A DNA stretch of 64,000 bases, taken from Limnohabitans sp. WS1 (lineage in GTDB: Bacteria; Pseudomonadota; Gammaproteobacteria; Burkholderiales; Burkholderiaceae_C). The position numbers and the translations under genes were made by a program. Of this stretch, positions 38,672 to 47,595 are shown piece after piece; within the stretch, counting starts at the first letter, position 1, and every line of letters starts with the position of its first letter. The stretch is taken from positions 1-64,000 of the forward strand of contig NZ_NERU01000006.1 in NCBI RefSeq assembly GCF_003063265.1, given 5' to 3'. Below the pieces are notes generated by a model. It was not told the DNA's origin, did no database searches, and saw only the letters and a program-made list of their open reading frames with translations.

Positions 38672-39173
38672 GGCCTCGGCCAACTGGCGATTGGCAGCGG
38701 GTGATTTGCTCGATGTGAATGTGTGGGTGGGGCTGTGCAGTGCCGCTCACCCGTTTCATTCGCAGGCCATGCGCTACTGGAAATCGGCATGCGAAGCAGC
38801 AACGCCTTTGTGGTTTTGCCGCAGCACCATGATGGGTTTGGTGCGCGTGCTGTCGCAGCCCCGGGCGATGGGCCCCAATGTGTTGAATCTGACGCAGGCC
38901 ATGGCCATGTACCGCCAATGGCTGGAAACGCCAGCCGTGGGATTGTTGGCCGACCCGCCTGGTTTGGATGACGCCATTGCGCAGTTACTGGGGCGTCGCG
39001 GTGAGCCCCAGCCCATTCGCTTGTGGACCGACATGTGCTTGGCGGCCACAGCCCAAAGCGCAGGCCTGCGCATGGTCACCTTCGACCGTGACTTTGAGCG
39101 TTTTGGGCTGACGCGTTGCCTGGTGTTGCCAACCGACGCCAAGCCCCACACCAACTCAGACACCGCGCTCTGA
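38637..39173 (+). CDS. PIN-domain toxin (VapC-like)
   Basis: 178 residues. The catalytic acidic residues appear as Asp in LLDVNVWVG (about 26), Asp in LWTDMCLAATA and Asp in TFDRDFERFG. PIN toxins cleave RNA, typically tRNA or rRNA. Complete, unlike the vapC remnant at 37.1 kb. The N-terminal 24 residues precede the usual domain start, so an in-frame later start is possible. Ends 12 bases before a convergent Bug gene. Confidence 0.85.
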   Translation: MSEPSSSWGVAEASANWRLAAGDLLDVNVWVGLCSAAHPFHSQAMRYWKSACEAATPLWFCRSTMMGLVRVLSQPRAMGPNVLNLTQAMAMYRQWLETPAVGLLADPPGLDDAIAQLLGRRGEPQPIRLWTDMCLAATAQSAGLRMVTFDRDFERFGLTRCLVLPTDAKPHTNSDTAL

Positions 39174-39184
39174 GCGCATTCACA

Positions 39185-40168
39185 TCAGTCGGCCTTGATG
39201 CCTTGGTCCTTGATCAGGCGGGCCCAGCGCTCGGCGTCGCGCTCGACCAGTTGGGCAAAGGCTTGTGGGGTGCTGCCGCTGGGGTCCATGCCTTGTGAAA
39301 CAAATGCTTTTTGCACGTCTTCACCGCCGAGCAGTTGGTTGATCTCGCGGTTGTAGAGGTTGACGATGTCGGCTGGTGTGCCTTTGGGGGCAAAAAAGCC
39401 ATACCACATGTCCACGTTGACATTGCCTGCTTTGGCCTCGGCCAAGGTGGGCAGATCGGGCAGCAGGGCGTGGCGCTTGTCACTGCCAATGCCCAGCGCC
39501 ACCAGTCGGCCAGATCGGATGTGCGGCAAGGCCACATGAATGGGCAAGAACATCGCGTCCACCTGGCCGCCGAGCAAATCGGTCACGGCCGGGCCGGTGC
39601 CCCGGTAGGGAATGTGGGTCAGAAACACCCGGGCGGTGTTTTTAAACAGCTCCATCGACAAATGGTGTGGCGTGCCCACGCCGGGTGATGCGTAATTGAT
39701 GCGGCCTGGCGACTGGCGTGCACCTTGCACCAATTCGCCTGCGGTTTTGTAGCCGGTTTTGGGGTGCGTCACCAGCAGCAGTTGCCCCCAGCTGGTTTGC
39801 GAGACGGCCGTCAGGTCTTTCACCGCATCAAAACTCAGGCCCGGGTACAGCGCCCGGTTCATGACCAAAGTATTGACGCTCACCAGCAAGGTGGCACCAT
39901 CGGGCGCGGCGCGGACCACGGCTTCGGTGCCGATGTTGCCGGATGCACCTACACGGTTTTCGACCACCACCGGGCGGTTCAGGCGCTGCGAGAGTTTGGG
40001 CCCCAAGGTGCGGGCGATCAGGTCAATGCCGGTGCCGGGGGTGAAGGGCACGATCAGTTTCAGGGGCGCTTGGCTGGCTGCAGATTGAGCCCAAGCCAAG
40101 GGGGCAGCGCCCAAACTCAAAAGGCTGGCACCCAGCAAGGTGCTCAGTTGGCGGCGTGACGGGTTCAT
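39185..40168 (-). CDS. Bug family tripartite tricarboxylate receptor (TctC-like)
   Basis: 327 residues. The leader MNPSRRQLSTLLGASLLSLG carries a twin-arginine-like pair before the hydrophobic core, and the mature part starts APLKLIVPFTPGTGIDLIAR, with NRVGASGNIGTEAVVRA. It is a third Bug receptor, without neighbouring catabolic or permease genes, so its ligand is open. It faces convergently the VapC toxin gene. Confidence 0.93.
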   Translation of the reverse strand: MNPSRRQLSTLLGASLLSLGAAPLAWAQSAASQAPLKLIVPFTPGTGIDLIARTLGPKLSQRLNRPVVVENRVGASGNIGTEAVVRAAPDGATLLVSVNTLVMNRALYPGLSFDAVKDLTAVSQTSWGQLLLVTHPKTGYKTAGELVQGARQSPGRINYASPGVGTPHHLSMELFKNTARVFLTHIPYRGTGPAVTDLLGGQVDAMFLPIHVALPHIRSGRLVALGIGSDKRHALLPDLPTLAEAKAGNVNVDMWYGFFAPKGTPADIVNLYNREINQLLGGEDVQKAFVSQGMDPSGSTPQAFAQLVERDAERWARLIKDQGIKAD

Positions 40169-40273
40169 GGGGCGATCTCCAAGTGTTTTTGGTCAATGGT
40201 CATTATTGAAGAGCCCAGCTGTGCCTTGTACCTCTGGAGTCCCTTCACCTGTCGTGTGCCGGACAGTGCCGTG

Positions 40274-40771
40274 TCAGCGTAAACGGTATTTGAGTTGAAA
40301 ACTGACCGCACCATACAGCCGGTCTTTGAGGGGCGGCACCAGCGCCACGTTCAGGCCCCAGTGCTGGCCTTCCAGGCTGGCGGTGGGAATGAGGGCTGGA
40401 AACCAGCCACCCTCGTAAGCATTGGGGTAACCGTTGAAAGCCCCGGCCACCATGCCCAGCTTCACGCCGGCCCAAGTCCAGGGTTGGTAGTAGGCACCCA
40501 CATAGTTGGAGTTGGCGTTGTTGCTGTTGCGAAAGCGCCCCGCTGTGGCTGACCAGGTGTCGTCAATGCGGTATTCGAAGCCGATGCCGGGGTTGGCGTT
40601 GCGCAGGCCTTGGTTGGTGTCAAAGTGGGCCGAGTAAAACCCGGCGTTGACCCACAGGCGGCTGGCGTCGAACTCTGCTTTTGCTGCGCTGCCTAATGTG
40701 CACAGCAAAACCAAGCTGAGGGCTTTGAGGGAAGAGCCCAAGACCAGATCAGGTGGAACTGGCAATTTCAT
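40274..40771 (-). CDS. Small outer-membrane beta-barrel-like protein
   Basis: 165 residues from the ATG at 40771 (MKLPVPPDLVLG), with a signal peptide ending AAKA-EF. The remainder alternates polar and aromatic residues (GFYSAHFDTNQGLRNANPGI, YVGAYYQPWTW, SFQLKYRLR with terminal strand-like ending), as in an eight-stranded outer-membrane barrel. It resembles a family of short phage- and Burkholderiales-encoded barrels near the PagP-like acylation proteins; enzymatic residues of that group are not evident. Function unknown. Confidence 0.65.
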   Translation of the reverse strand: MKLPVPPDLVLGSSLKALSLVLLCTLGSAAKAEFDASRLWVNAGFYSAHFDTNQGLRNANPGIGFEYRIDDTWSATAGRFRNSNNANSNYVGAYYQPWTWAGVKLGMVAGAFNGYPNAYEGGWFPALIPTASLEGQHWGLNVALVPPLKDRLYGAVSFQLKYRLR

Positions 40772-40855
40772 CGGTGTCTCTCCATACAAGCCCAAGTTGC
40801 AGGCGGCGTTTTTGGGGCGTGTGCCACGCCCATCGCCCACAGGGCTCCCACAAAG

Positions 40856-42151
40856 TCAGAGGGTTTTGAATACCTCGCCTGCCACCCGTACCGTCTCGGC
40901 GATGTCGGCTTCAGTGTGGGCGGCGCTCACAAAACCGGCTTCGTACAAAGCGGGCGCGATGTAGACACCGCCGTCCAGCAGGCCGTGGAACAGTTTGTTG
41001 AACTTGGGGCTGTCGCTGGTCATGACCTGGGCGTAGTTTTGCGCCAACTCGGGCAGCAAGAAAAAGCCAAACATGCCGCCTTGGCAGTCGGCGCTGAAGG
41101 GCACGCCCGCATGGGCCGCAACACCTTTGAGACCGTCGACCAAACTTTGCGTGCGAGCACTCAACGCATCCCAAAAGCCGGGCTTGGCGATCTCGCGCAG
41201 TGTGGCCAAGCCGCAGGCGGTGGCCACCGGGTTGCCGCTGAGCGTGCCCGCCTGGTAGACCGGGCCGGTGGGGGCCAACTCGCGCATGATCTCGCGCGGG
41301 CCGCCAAAGGCCGCCAGTGGCATGCCGCCGCCAATGACCTTGCCCAGCACCGTCATGTCGGGCTTGAAGCCGGGGATCAATTTGGCGTACACGCTTTGTG
41401 CGCTGCCCAGGGCCACGCGAAAGCCCGACATGACTTCGTCAAACACCAGCAAGGCACCGTGTTCGGTGCACAGCTCGCGGCAGCGCGTCATGAAGGGCAC
41501 GCTGGCGCGCACAAAGTTCATGTTGCCTGCAATGGGCTCGATCATCACGCAGGCCAGTTCCTTGCCGTGCAGGGCAAAGGCTTCTTCCAGCGCTGTGATG
41601 TTGTTGTACTCCAGCACCAGGGTGTCGCGCACCACTTCGGGTGGCACACCGGCGCTGGTGGGGTTGCCAAAGGTGGCCAGGCCCGAGCCGGCCTTGACGA
41701 GCAGCGCGTCGGCGTGGCCGTGGTAACAGCCTTCGAACTTGATGAACTTGGTGCGGCCGGTGGCGCCCCGTGCTAGGCGCAGCGCGCTCATGCCCGCTTC
41801 GGTGCCCGAGCTGACCAGGCGCACCATCTCCATGGACGGTACATGCTTGAGGATTTCTTCGGCCAGTTCGATCTCGCGCTCGGTCGGGGCACCAAACGAG
41901 AAGCCGTCCAGTGCCGCTTTTTGAACGGCTTCAAGCACGGCGGGGTGACCGTGGCCCAGGATCATCGGGCCCCAGGAGCCGATGTAATCGATGTATTTTT
42001 GGCCGTTGGCGTCCCAAAAATAGGCGCCCTGGGCACGTTGCACAAAGCGGGGTGTTCCGCCCACGGCGCGAAATGCGCGAACGGGAGAATTCACCCCCCC
42101 GGGGATCACCTGGGCGGCGCGGTCAAAAAGGGTTTGGTTGCGATCAGTCAT
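40856..42151 (-). CDS. hemL: Glutamate-1-semialdehyde 2,1-aminomutase
   Basis: 431 residues, class III PLP aminotransferase fold. The PLP-lysine is in [19 protein letters not shown], and the N-terminus reads [17 protein letters not shown], both diagnostic of HemL. It converts glutamate-1-semialdehyde to 5-aminolevulinate, the heme precursor, via the C5 pathway. It follows thiD by 17 bases on the same strand, a typical Burkholderiales arrangement. Confidence 0.97.
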   Translation of the reverse strand: MTDRNQTLFDRAAQVIPGGVNSPVRAFRAVGGTPRFVQRAQGAYFWDANGQKYIDYIGSWGPMILGHGHPAVLEAVQKAALDGFSFGAPTEREIELAEEILKHVPSMEMVRLVSSGTEAGMSALRLARGATGRTKFIKFEGCYHGHADALLVKAGSGLATFGNPTSAGVPPEVVRDTLVLEYNNITALEEAFALHGKELACVMIEPIAGNMNFVRASVPFMTRCRELCTEHGALLVFDEVMSGFRVALGSAQSVYAKLIPGFKPDMTVLGKVIGGGMPLAAFGGPREIMRELAPTGPVYQAGTLSGNPVATACGLATLREIAKPGFWDALSARTQSLVDGLKGVAAHAGVPFSADCQGGMFGFFLLPELAQNYAQVMTSDSPKFNKLFHGLLDGGVYIAPALYEAGFVSAAHTEADIAETVRVAGEVFKTL

Positions 42152-42168
42152 GGGGTGTGTCTCCGGCT

Positions 42169-43110
42169 TCAGTGTTTGGTTTCGTTGAAAGGCACTTCAA
42201 AATAATCGGCCCCTGGGTGCCCTTCGGGGTCGGCTTCGTCGTCGGTCTCTTCGTCATCGGGCAGGGCCCAAAACAAGCGATCCGGGATGACCTGACCCAT
42301 GCCGGGGCGAAAGCCTTCGCTCAGGCAGCGGTCCAGATAATGCAGGGCTTCGCTGGTGGCTTCAGGCAGGTCCATGCCGGTGGCCAGCAATGCGGCCAAA
42401 GCCGCGGTGAGCGTGTCACCCGCACCGGCAAATACAGCTTCAATGTGCTCGAATTTCTCGTGGGCCATGACCGACTCAGGTGACGTCAACACGTTGTCGA
42501 TGTGCTGCTCGGGCAAGGGCAAGCCGGTCACCAGGGTGTAGGGCACCCCCCATTCGCTGGCGGCCTTGGCAATGTCGCGTGGACCGGGGTTGCGCTGCCC
42601 TGTCCATTCGGGCAAGAGCCAGCGTCGCAGCGTGCTGTGGTGGCCGATCAAGACGCTGGTCTGCGGCAACAGCAGTTCGCGAAAGGCGTCCAGGTAAGCG
42701 TCGATTTTGTCTTCGTCCCACCACGACAAGTTGGGCATGTAGGCCACCACCGGCACACCTTCGTAGTCATCGGCCAACTCGGCAATCGCACTCAAGTTTT
42801 CAGGGGTGCCCACAAAACCAACCTTGATGACCTGCACCGGAACGTCTTCGGCCATGGTGCGGGCCTGGTCGTTCACGGCTTCGCTGTCCAAGGGATAAAA
42901 GTCGGTGATGCTGGTGGTGTCTCGCACGTAGGCACCGGTGCACACGGGCAGGCAATGCGCCCCCACTGACGCCATGGCGACCGCATCGCAGCTCAAGCCC
43001 CCGGCACCACTGGGATCGTTGGCATTGAAGGACAGGACACAGGCCATGAGGGCAGGCTCTTGGTCGGCAAACAGCTGTTCAAGGTCGGGGTCGTGGCTGA
43101 AGTCGGTCAT
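42169..43110 (-). CDS. thiD: Hydroxymethylpyrimidine/phosphomethylpyrimidine kinase
   Basis: 313 residues from the ATG at 43110 (MTDFSHDPD). ribokinase-like fold: [36 protein letters not shown] and [19 protein letters not shown] (anion hole GAGDT). ThiD phosphorylates HMP and HMP-P for thiamine synthesis. An acidic C-terminal extension ([15 protein letters not shown]) is unusual. The frame upstream of 43110 crosses the rubredoxin promoter region and is not used. Confidence 0.9.
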   Translation of the reverse strand: MTDFSHDPDLEQLFADQEPALMACVLSFNANDPSGAGGLSCDAVAMASVGAHCLPVCTGAYVRDTTSITDFYPLDSEAVNDQARTMAEDVPVQVIKVGFVGTPENLSAIAELADDYEGVPVVAYMPNLSWWDEDKIDAYLDAFRELLLPQTSVLIGHHSTLRRWLLPEWTGQRNPGPRDIAKAASEWGVPYTLVTGLPLPEQHIDNVLTSPESVMAHEKFEHIEAVFAGAGDTLTAALAALLATGMDLPEATSEALHYLDRCLSEGFRPGMGQVIPDRLFWALPDDEETDDEADPEGHPGADYFEVPFNETKH

Positions 43111-43214
43111 TAAAAGGGCGAATCTCAGGTGCTTCAGAATGATGTACGGGGCGATCGTTGAACGGCCCGATACAATCAATTCATTCTATTCGACTCTCTG
43201 ATTGCGACACTGTG

Positions 43215-43385
43215 ATGGAACTCAAAACTTGGATGTGCCTGATTTGCGGCTGGATCTACGACGAAGCCGAGGGCGATCCCGAGCATGGCATTGCTCCCGG
43301 CACCAAATGGGAAGACGTGCCCATGAACTGGACTTGCCCCGAATGCGCCGCCCGCAAAGAAGACTTTGAGATGGTCGCGATCTGA
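43215..43385 (+). CDS. Rubredoxin
   Basis: 56 residues. Two CxxCG-type iron-binding loops, CLICGWIYDEAEGD and CPECAARKEDFEM, with the family block GIAPGTKWEDVPMNWTCPEC. A small one-iron electron carrier. ATG at 43215 gives the normal length. Divergent from thiD/hemL as in other Burkholderiales. Confidence 0.95.
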   Translation: MELKTWMCLICGWIYDEAEGDPEHGIAPGTKWEDVPMNWTCPECAARKEDFEMVAI

Positions 43386-43401
43386 TCGGCATTCGCATGC
43401 C

Positions 43402-43468
43402 GTAGGTCGGTGGCTTCAGCCCCGACAAATCCGGTGGGCCAAGTGTCGGAGCCGAAGCTCCGACCTAC
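43402..43468. repeat. BIME-like pair of inverted repetitive elements
   Basis: GTAGGTCGG at 43402-43410 is inverted as CCGACCTAC at 43460-43468. Each arm has its own hairpin: GTCGG-T-GGC-TTCA-GCC-C-CGAC on the left, and the perfect GTCGGAGC-CGAA-GCTCCGAC (43444-43463) on the right. It sits between rubredoxin and the convergent photolyase gene, so it may also terminate both. The family differs from the 26.75 kb repeat. Confidence 0.75.
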
Positions 43469-43490
43469 AACGAGCACCCGTATCGCAGCC

Positions 43491-44969
43491 TTATTCAGAC
43501 AGTGTTTTCTTGACCAAGGCATAGCGGGCCAGCGTTTTTTCGCGGGCTTGGGCGTGGTCCACGATGGGGGCCGGGTAGGTTTTGCCGATCACAACCCCTG
43601 CCGCTTGCAATTCCATGGGTTTGGCCAGCCAAGGCGCGTGCAACGCGGCCGTGGGCAAGTCCGCCAATTCCGGCACATAGCGGCGGATGAACTTGCCATC
43701 TGGGTCGAACTTTTCGCTTTGGCTGATCGGGTTGAAGATGCGAAAGTAGGGCTGCGCGTCACAGCCGCTGGAGCTGGCCCACTGCCAACCGCCGTTGTTG
43801 GCCGATAAATCAAAGTCGTTCAGGTGGGTGGCGAAGTACTTTTCGCCCCAGCGCCAGTCAATGCCCAAGTCCTTCACCAAAAAGCTCGCGACCACCATGC
43901 GCAAGCGGTTGTGCATGTAGCCCGTCTGGTTGATCTGGCGCATGGCCGCGTCGACCAGCGGGTAGCCGGTGCGCGCTTCGCACCAGGCGTCAAACAACTT
44001 GTGGGCGTGCGGGCCGTGCTCCCAGTGGATGGCGTCGTAGTCGGGCTTGAAGCTTTGGCCTTGGCCCACATGCGCAAAGTTGTGCAGCACCTGCACATAA
44101 AAGTCGCGCCAAATCAGCTCCGACAGCCAAACACTGGCCCCCACGCTGCCGGCCAGCATGCGCGGGTGCGCCTCGCGGGCCAGTTGGCGGATCGACACCG
44201 TGCCAAAGCGCAAATGCACACTCAAATAACTGGGGCCTTTGACAGCCGGAAAGTTGCGTGTGTCCTCGTACTGGTCGATGCGGGTCAAAAAGTCTTGCAG
44301 CAAAGCCTGGGCACCCGATTCGCCGGTGGGGATTTTCAGGGCTTTGAGGTTGGTGATTTCAAAATCAAGGTCCTGCAGCGCAGGCACGGCTTGGGCCAAG
44401 TCATCCGGCCTTGGGGCCAGCCGCTGGGCCATGGATGCCACGTCAAAGGCCTGCAGGTCCTCCGGCCTGACTTTTTTCAGCCAAGCGTTTTTGTAGGGCG
44501 TGAACACGCTGAAGGGCTTGGCCATCTGGGTCAGCACCTCGTTGCGCTCAAACACCACATGGTCCTTGAAGGTGTGCAGCACGATGCCATGGTCCGCCAG
44601 GTGGCCGCGCACCTGGATGTCGCGGACCAGCGCCAGGGGCTCGTCGTCGTGGTTGGCAAACACGGCCTGGGCCTGCAGGTGCTGGGCCAGTTTGACGATT
44701 TTGTCTTTGGCCACGCCGTGGCGCACGATGAGGCCCGCCTGCGGGTGACCCGACATTTCCCGCAAACGGGCATCGACTTCGACCAGTGACTCACGGATGA
44801 ACTCGACCCGGCGGTCGGCGCGGGGCAGGGTGTCCAGGATCTCGGTGTCGAAAACAAACACCACATGCACCCGCTGGCAGTGCTTCAGGGCTTGATGCAG
44901 GGCTGCGTGGTCACTCACGCGCAGGTCGCGCCGCAGCCAGACCAGGCCGCAAGAAAAAGGGGTTTGCAT
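43491..44969 (-). CDS. phrB: Deoxyribodipyrimidine photolyase
   Basis: 492 residues, class I CPD photolyase size. N-terminal antenna-binding domain (VWLRRDLRVSDHAALHQALK) and C-terminal FAD domain with WLSELIWRDFYVQVLHNF, DAAMRQINQTGYMHNRLRM and WASSSGCDAQPYFRIFNP. It repairs cyclobutane pyrimidine dimers using light. The start is the ATG at 44969; its promoter region adjoins that of algH. Confidence 0.95.
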   Translation of the reverse strand: MQTPFSCGLVWLRRDLRVSDHAALHQALKHCQRVHVVFVFDTEILDTLPRADRRVEFIRESLVEVDARLREMSGHPQAGLIVRHGVAKDKIVKLAQHLQAQAVFANHDDEPLALVRDIQVRGHLADHGIVLHTFKDHVVFERNEVLTQMAKPFSVFTPYKNAWLKKVRPEDLQAFDVASMAQRLAPRPDDLAQAVPALQDLDFEITNLKALKIPTGESGAQALLQDFLTRIDQYEDTRNFPAVKGPSYLSVHLRFGTVSIRQLAREAHPRMLAGSVGASVWLSELIWRDFYVQVLHNFAHVGQGQSFKPDYDAIHWEHGPHAHKLFDAWCEARTGYPLVDAAMRQINQTGYMHNRLRMVVASFLVKDLGIDWRWGEKYFATHLNDFDLSANNGGWQWASSSGCDAQPYFRIFNPISQSEKFDPDGKFIRRYVPELADLPTAALHAPWLAKPMELQAAGVVIGKTYPAPIVDHAQAREKTLARYALVKKTLSE

Positions 44970-45042
44970 GGGGTAAGCCGGGTTGTATCAAACAATGCAC
45001 ATCTGGCCCAAACAGAGGAGACGGGGCCGCTAAAATCGGTGC

Positions 45043-45666
45043 ATGACCGCCGATTCTGCCTCCATTGACCTCAAGCATCATTTCCTGATCGCCATGCCCG
45101 GGTTGGAGGACGAGACATTTGCCCGCAGCGTCATCTACATGTGCGAGCACAGCCCCCGCGGTGCCATGGGCTTGATCATCAACAAACCCTCTGACATCAG
45201 CATGCGCCTTTTGTTTGACAAGGTGGAGCTGCCCTTGCGCCGGGAAGACCTGATGCAAAACCCGGTGGGCCACGGCGGCCCGGTACAAACCGAGCGCGGC
45301 TTTGTGCTGCACGACCCTTTGCGCCCCCTCGTGCACGATCCACTGCGCATGGATAAACCCGAACAAGAAGGCTCGGCCTACGCCTCCACCCTCACCGTGC
45401 CTGGGGGTCTGGAGATGACGACCTCGCGCGACGTGCTCGAAGCCCTGTCGTCTGGCGCTGGACCGCGCCGTGTGCTGGTCACGCTGGGTTATTCGTCCTG
45501 GGGCGAAGGTCAACTCGAATCCGAGCTGGGTGAAAACACCTGGCTCACGGTGCCCGCCTCGGCCGAGGTGATTTTTGATGTACCCATGGCCGAGCGCTAC
45601 GACCGAGCCCTGGACTTGCTGGGCCTCAAAAGCTGGATGCTCTCGCCAGACGCGGGGCACGCATGA
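45043..45666 (+). CDS. YqgE/AlgH family protein (UPF0301)
   Basis: 207 residues. It begins DLKHHFLIAMPGLEDETFARSVIYMCEH and contains GLIINKPSDISMR and VLVTLGYSSWGEGQLE, all typical of UPF0301 (AlgH in Pseudomonas). Its role in alginate or other regulation is not settled. The stop overlaps the ruvX start by 4 bases, so the group algH-ruvX-pyrR-pyrB-pyrC'-plsC is probably one operon. Confidence 0.93.
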   Translation: MTADSASIDLKHHFLIAMPGLEDETFARSVIYMCEHSPRGAMGLIINKPSDISMRLLFDKVELPLRREDLMQNPVGHGGPVQTERGFVLHDPLRPLVHDPLRMDKPEQEGSAYASTLTVPGGLEMTTSRDVLEALSSGAGPRRVLVTLGYSSWGEGQLESELGENTWLTVPASAEVIFDVPMAERYDRALDLLGLKSWMLSPDAGHA

Positions 45667-46079
45667 GCAGCACGCCCGAGAGCACCGTCCCCGCCAATCA
45701 CCAGAGTTTTCTGGCCTTTGACTACGGTCTCAAGCGCACCGGCGTGGCCGTGGGCAACCGCCTGATGAAGTCGGCCACGCCCCAAGGCACCATCGCCGCC
45801 GAGGGTGATGCCCGGTTTGAACACATCGCCAAACGCATCAAAGAATGGCAACCCGATGCGCTGGTGATCGGTGTGCCTCTCCATCCCGACGGCGGTGAGC
45901 ACGAGAACACCTTGCGCGCCCGCAAGTTCGGCCGTCAACTGCGCGGCCGCTTTGGCCTGGTGGTGTACGAAGTGGATGAGCGGTACACCACCACCGAAGC
46001 CCACTCTTACGGGGCCAAAGACGCCGATGCGGCGGCGGCGGCGATCATTCTTGACCAATTCTTAAGGAGCCTGCCATGA
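45663..46079 (+). CDS. ruvX: Holliday junction resolvase-like protein RuvX (YqgF)
   Basis: 138 residues with an RNase H-like fold. Catalytic aspartate in FDYGLKRTGVAVGN, glutamate in VDERYTT, and the C-terminal DADAAAAAIILDQFL motif. RuvX/YqgF acts in pre-16S rRNA processing and is a putative resolvase. The stop overlaps the pyrR start (ATGA). Confidence 0.94.
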   Translation: MSSTPESTVPANHQSFLAFDYGLKRTGVAVGNRLMKSATPQGTIAAEGDARFEHIAKRIKEWQPDALVIGVPLHPDGGEHENTLRARKFGRQLRGRFGLVVYEVDERYTTTEAHSYGAKDADAAAAAIILDQFLRSLP

Positions 46080-46585
46080 GTGCTTTGGCGTTGAATGCAG
46101 AAGCCCTGTACCTGGAGCTGCTGCGCGGCGTGCGCAGCCTGTGTCAGGCCAATACCCGCTTGGTCGGCATTACCTCGGGTGGGGCCTGGCTGGCCCAGCG
46201 CCTGCAACGTGACTTGGGCTTGCCCGGTGAGTCGGGTCAGGTGTCTTCGGTCATGCACCGCGACGACTTTGCCCAACGCGGCTTGTCGGCTGGTGGTCAG
46301 ACCAGCTTGCCGTTCGAGGTCGACGGTGCCGACATCCTGGTGCTGGACGATGTGCTCTACACCGGCCGCACCATCCGCGCCGTGCTGAACGAAATTTTTG
46401 ACTACGGCCGCCCCGCCCGCGTGCAGCTGGCCGTGTTGGTGGACCGGGGTGGACGGCAGCTGCCCATTCAGGCCGACTTTGCCGCCGCCCGCGTGGCCTT
46501 GCCCGAGACGCAATCGCTGGCGCTGGCCCGCGATGCGGCGGGCAATTTCAGTTTTGACGTGGAGATCAAAGCCGCGCTTTCTTGA
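46076..46585 (+). CDS. pyrR: PyrR bifunctional protein (pyr regulator/uracil phosphoribosyltransferase)
   Basis: 169 residues. The PRPP loop is DILVLDDVLYTGRTIRAVL, with other PyrR blocks SVMHRDDFAQRG. In Bacillus PyrR is an mRNA-binding attenuator of pyr genes; in many Gram-negatives it mainly functions as a phosphoribosyltransferase. Overlaps ruvX and lies 33 bases upstream of pyrB, consistent with pyrimidine-linked expression. Confidence 0.92.
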   Translation: MSALALNAEALYLELLRGVRSLCQANTRLVGITSGGAWLAQRLQRDLGLPGESGQVSSVMHRDDFAQRGLSAGGQTSLPFEVDGADILVLDDVLYTGRTIRAVLNEIFDYGRPARVQLAVLVDRGGRQLPIQADFAAARVALPETQSLALARDAAGNFSFDVEIKAALS

Positions 46586-46618
46586 AGGCACTTCAACAGG
46601 CCACGAGGTGAAAAAAAC

Positions 46619-47584
46619 ATGCTCTACAAACGCAACAACCCCCAACTCAACAAAAACGGCGAGCTGATCCACCTGCTCTCCACCGAGGGCCTGTCCAAGG
46701 ACATCCTGACCCACATTCTGGACACGGCGGCCAGCTTCGTCAGCGTAAGCGACCGCGAGGTGAAAAAGGTGCCTCTTTTGCGCGGCAAAAGCGTGTTCAA
46801 CCTGTTTTTTGAAAACAGCACCCGCACCCGCACCACCTTCGACATCGCCGCCACCCGCCTGTCGGCTGATGTCTACACGCTCGACATTGCGCGCTCGTCG
46901 GCCAGCAAAGGTGAGTCCTTGCTGGACACCATCGCCAACCTGAGCGCCATGGCGGCCGATATCTTTGTGGTTCGCCACAGCGAGTCGGGTGCGCCGTATT
47001 TGATCGCGCAACACGTCGCGCCCCATGTGCATGTGGTCAACGCGGGCGATGGGCGTCACGCCCACCCCACCCAGGGCCTGCTGGACATGTACACCATCCG
47101 GCACTACAAAAAAGATTTCACCAACCTCACCGTGGCCATCGTGGGTGACGTGTTGCATTCGCGTGTGGCCCGCTCCGACATCCACGCGTTGACCACCTTG
47201 GGTTGCGCCGAAGTGCGTGTGGTCGGCCCCAAAACCCTGGTGCCCGCCGACATGGCGCAAATGGGTGTGCGCGTCTTCAACAACCTCGAAGAAGGCATCA
47301 AGGGCTGCGACGTGGTCATCATGCTGCGCCTGCAAAACGAGCGCATGAGCGGGGCACTGCTGCCCTCCAGCCAGGAGTACTTTGAGAGCTTTGGCCTCAC
47401 CCCCGAAAAACTGCAATTGGCCAAGCCCGACGCCATCGTCATGCACCCCGGCCCCATCAACCGCGGGGTCGAGATCGACTCGGCTGTGGTCGACGGCCAG
47501 CAAAGCGTGATCCTGCCGCAAGTGACCTTCGGCATCGCGGTGCGCATGGCGGTGATGAGCATCGTCGCGGGCAACGAGGCGTGA
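46619..47584 (+). CDS. pyrB: Aspartate carbamoyltransferase catalytic subunit
   Basis: 321 residues. Carbamoyl-phosphate site [18 protein letters not shown] and the aspartate-site block [12 protein letters not shown] are present, with [13 protein letters not shown] near the C-terminus. It makes carbamoyl-aspartate from carbamoyl phosphate and aspartate. It probably forms a dodecameric complex with the following pyrC'-like subunit, as in Pseudomonas. The end overlaps the GTG upstream of pyrC' by a few bases. Confidence 0.96.
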   Translation: MLYKRNNPQLNKNGELIHLLSTEGLSKDILTHILDTAASFVSVSDREVKKVPLLRGKSVFNLFFENSTRTRTTFDIAATRLSADVYTLDIARSSASKGESLLDTIANLSAMAADIFVVRHSESGAPYLIAQHVAPHVHVVNAGDGRHAHPTQGLLDMYTIRHYKKDFTNLTVAIVGDVLHSRVARSDIHALTTLGCAEVRVVGPKTLVPADMAQMGVRVFNNLEEGIKGCDVVIMLRLQNERMSGALLPSSQEYFESFGLTPEKLQLAKPDAIVMHPGPINRGVEIDSAVVDGQQSVILPQVTFGIAVRMAVMSIVAGNEA

Positions 47585-47595
47585 GGACAGACAAC

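Noticed and set aside
43158-43176. Possible rubredoxin promoter with TTGAAC and TACAAT
   Set aside because: The elements are only 7 bases apart.
46007-47521. Minus-strand 504-codon frame
   Set aside because: Antisense to pyrR and pyrB; no recognisable domain.
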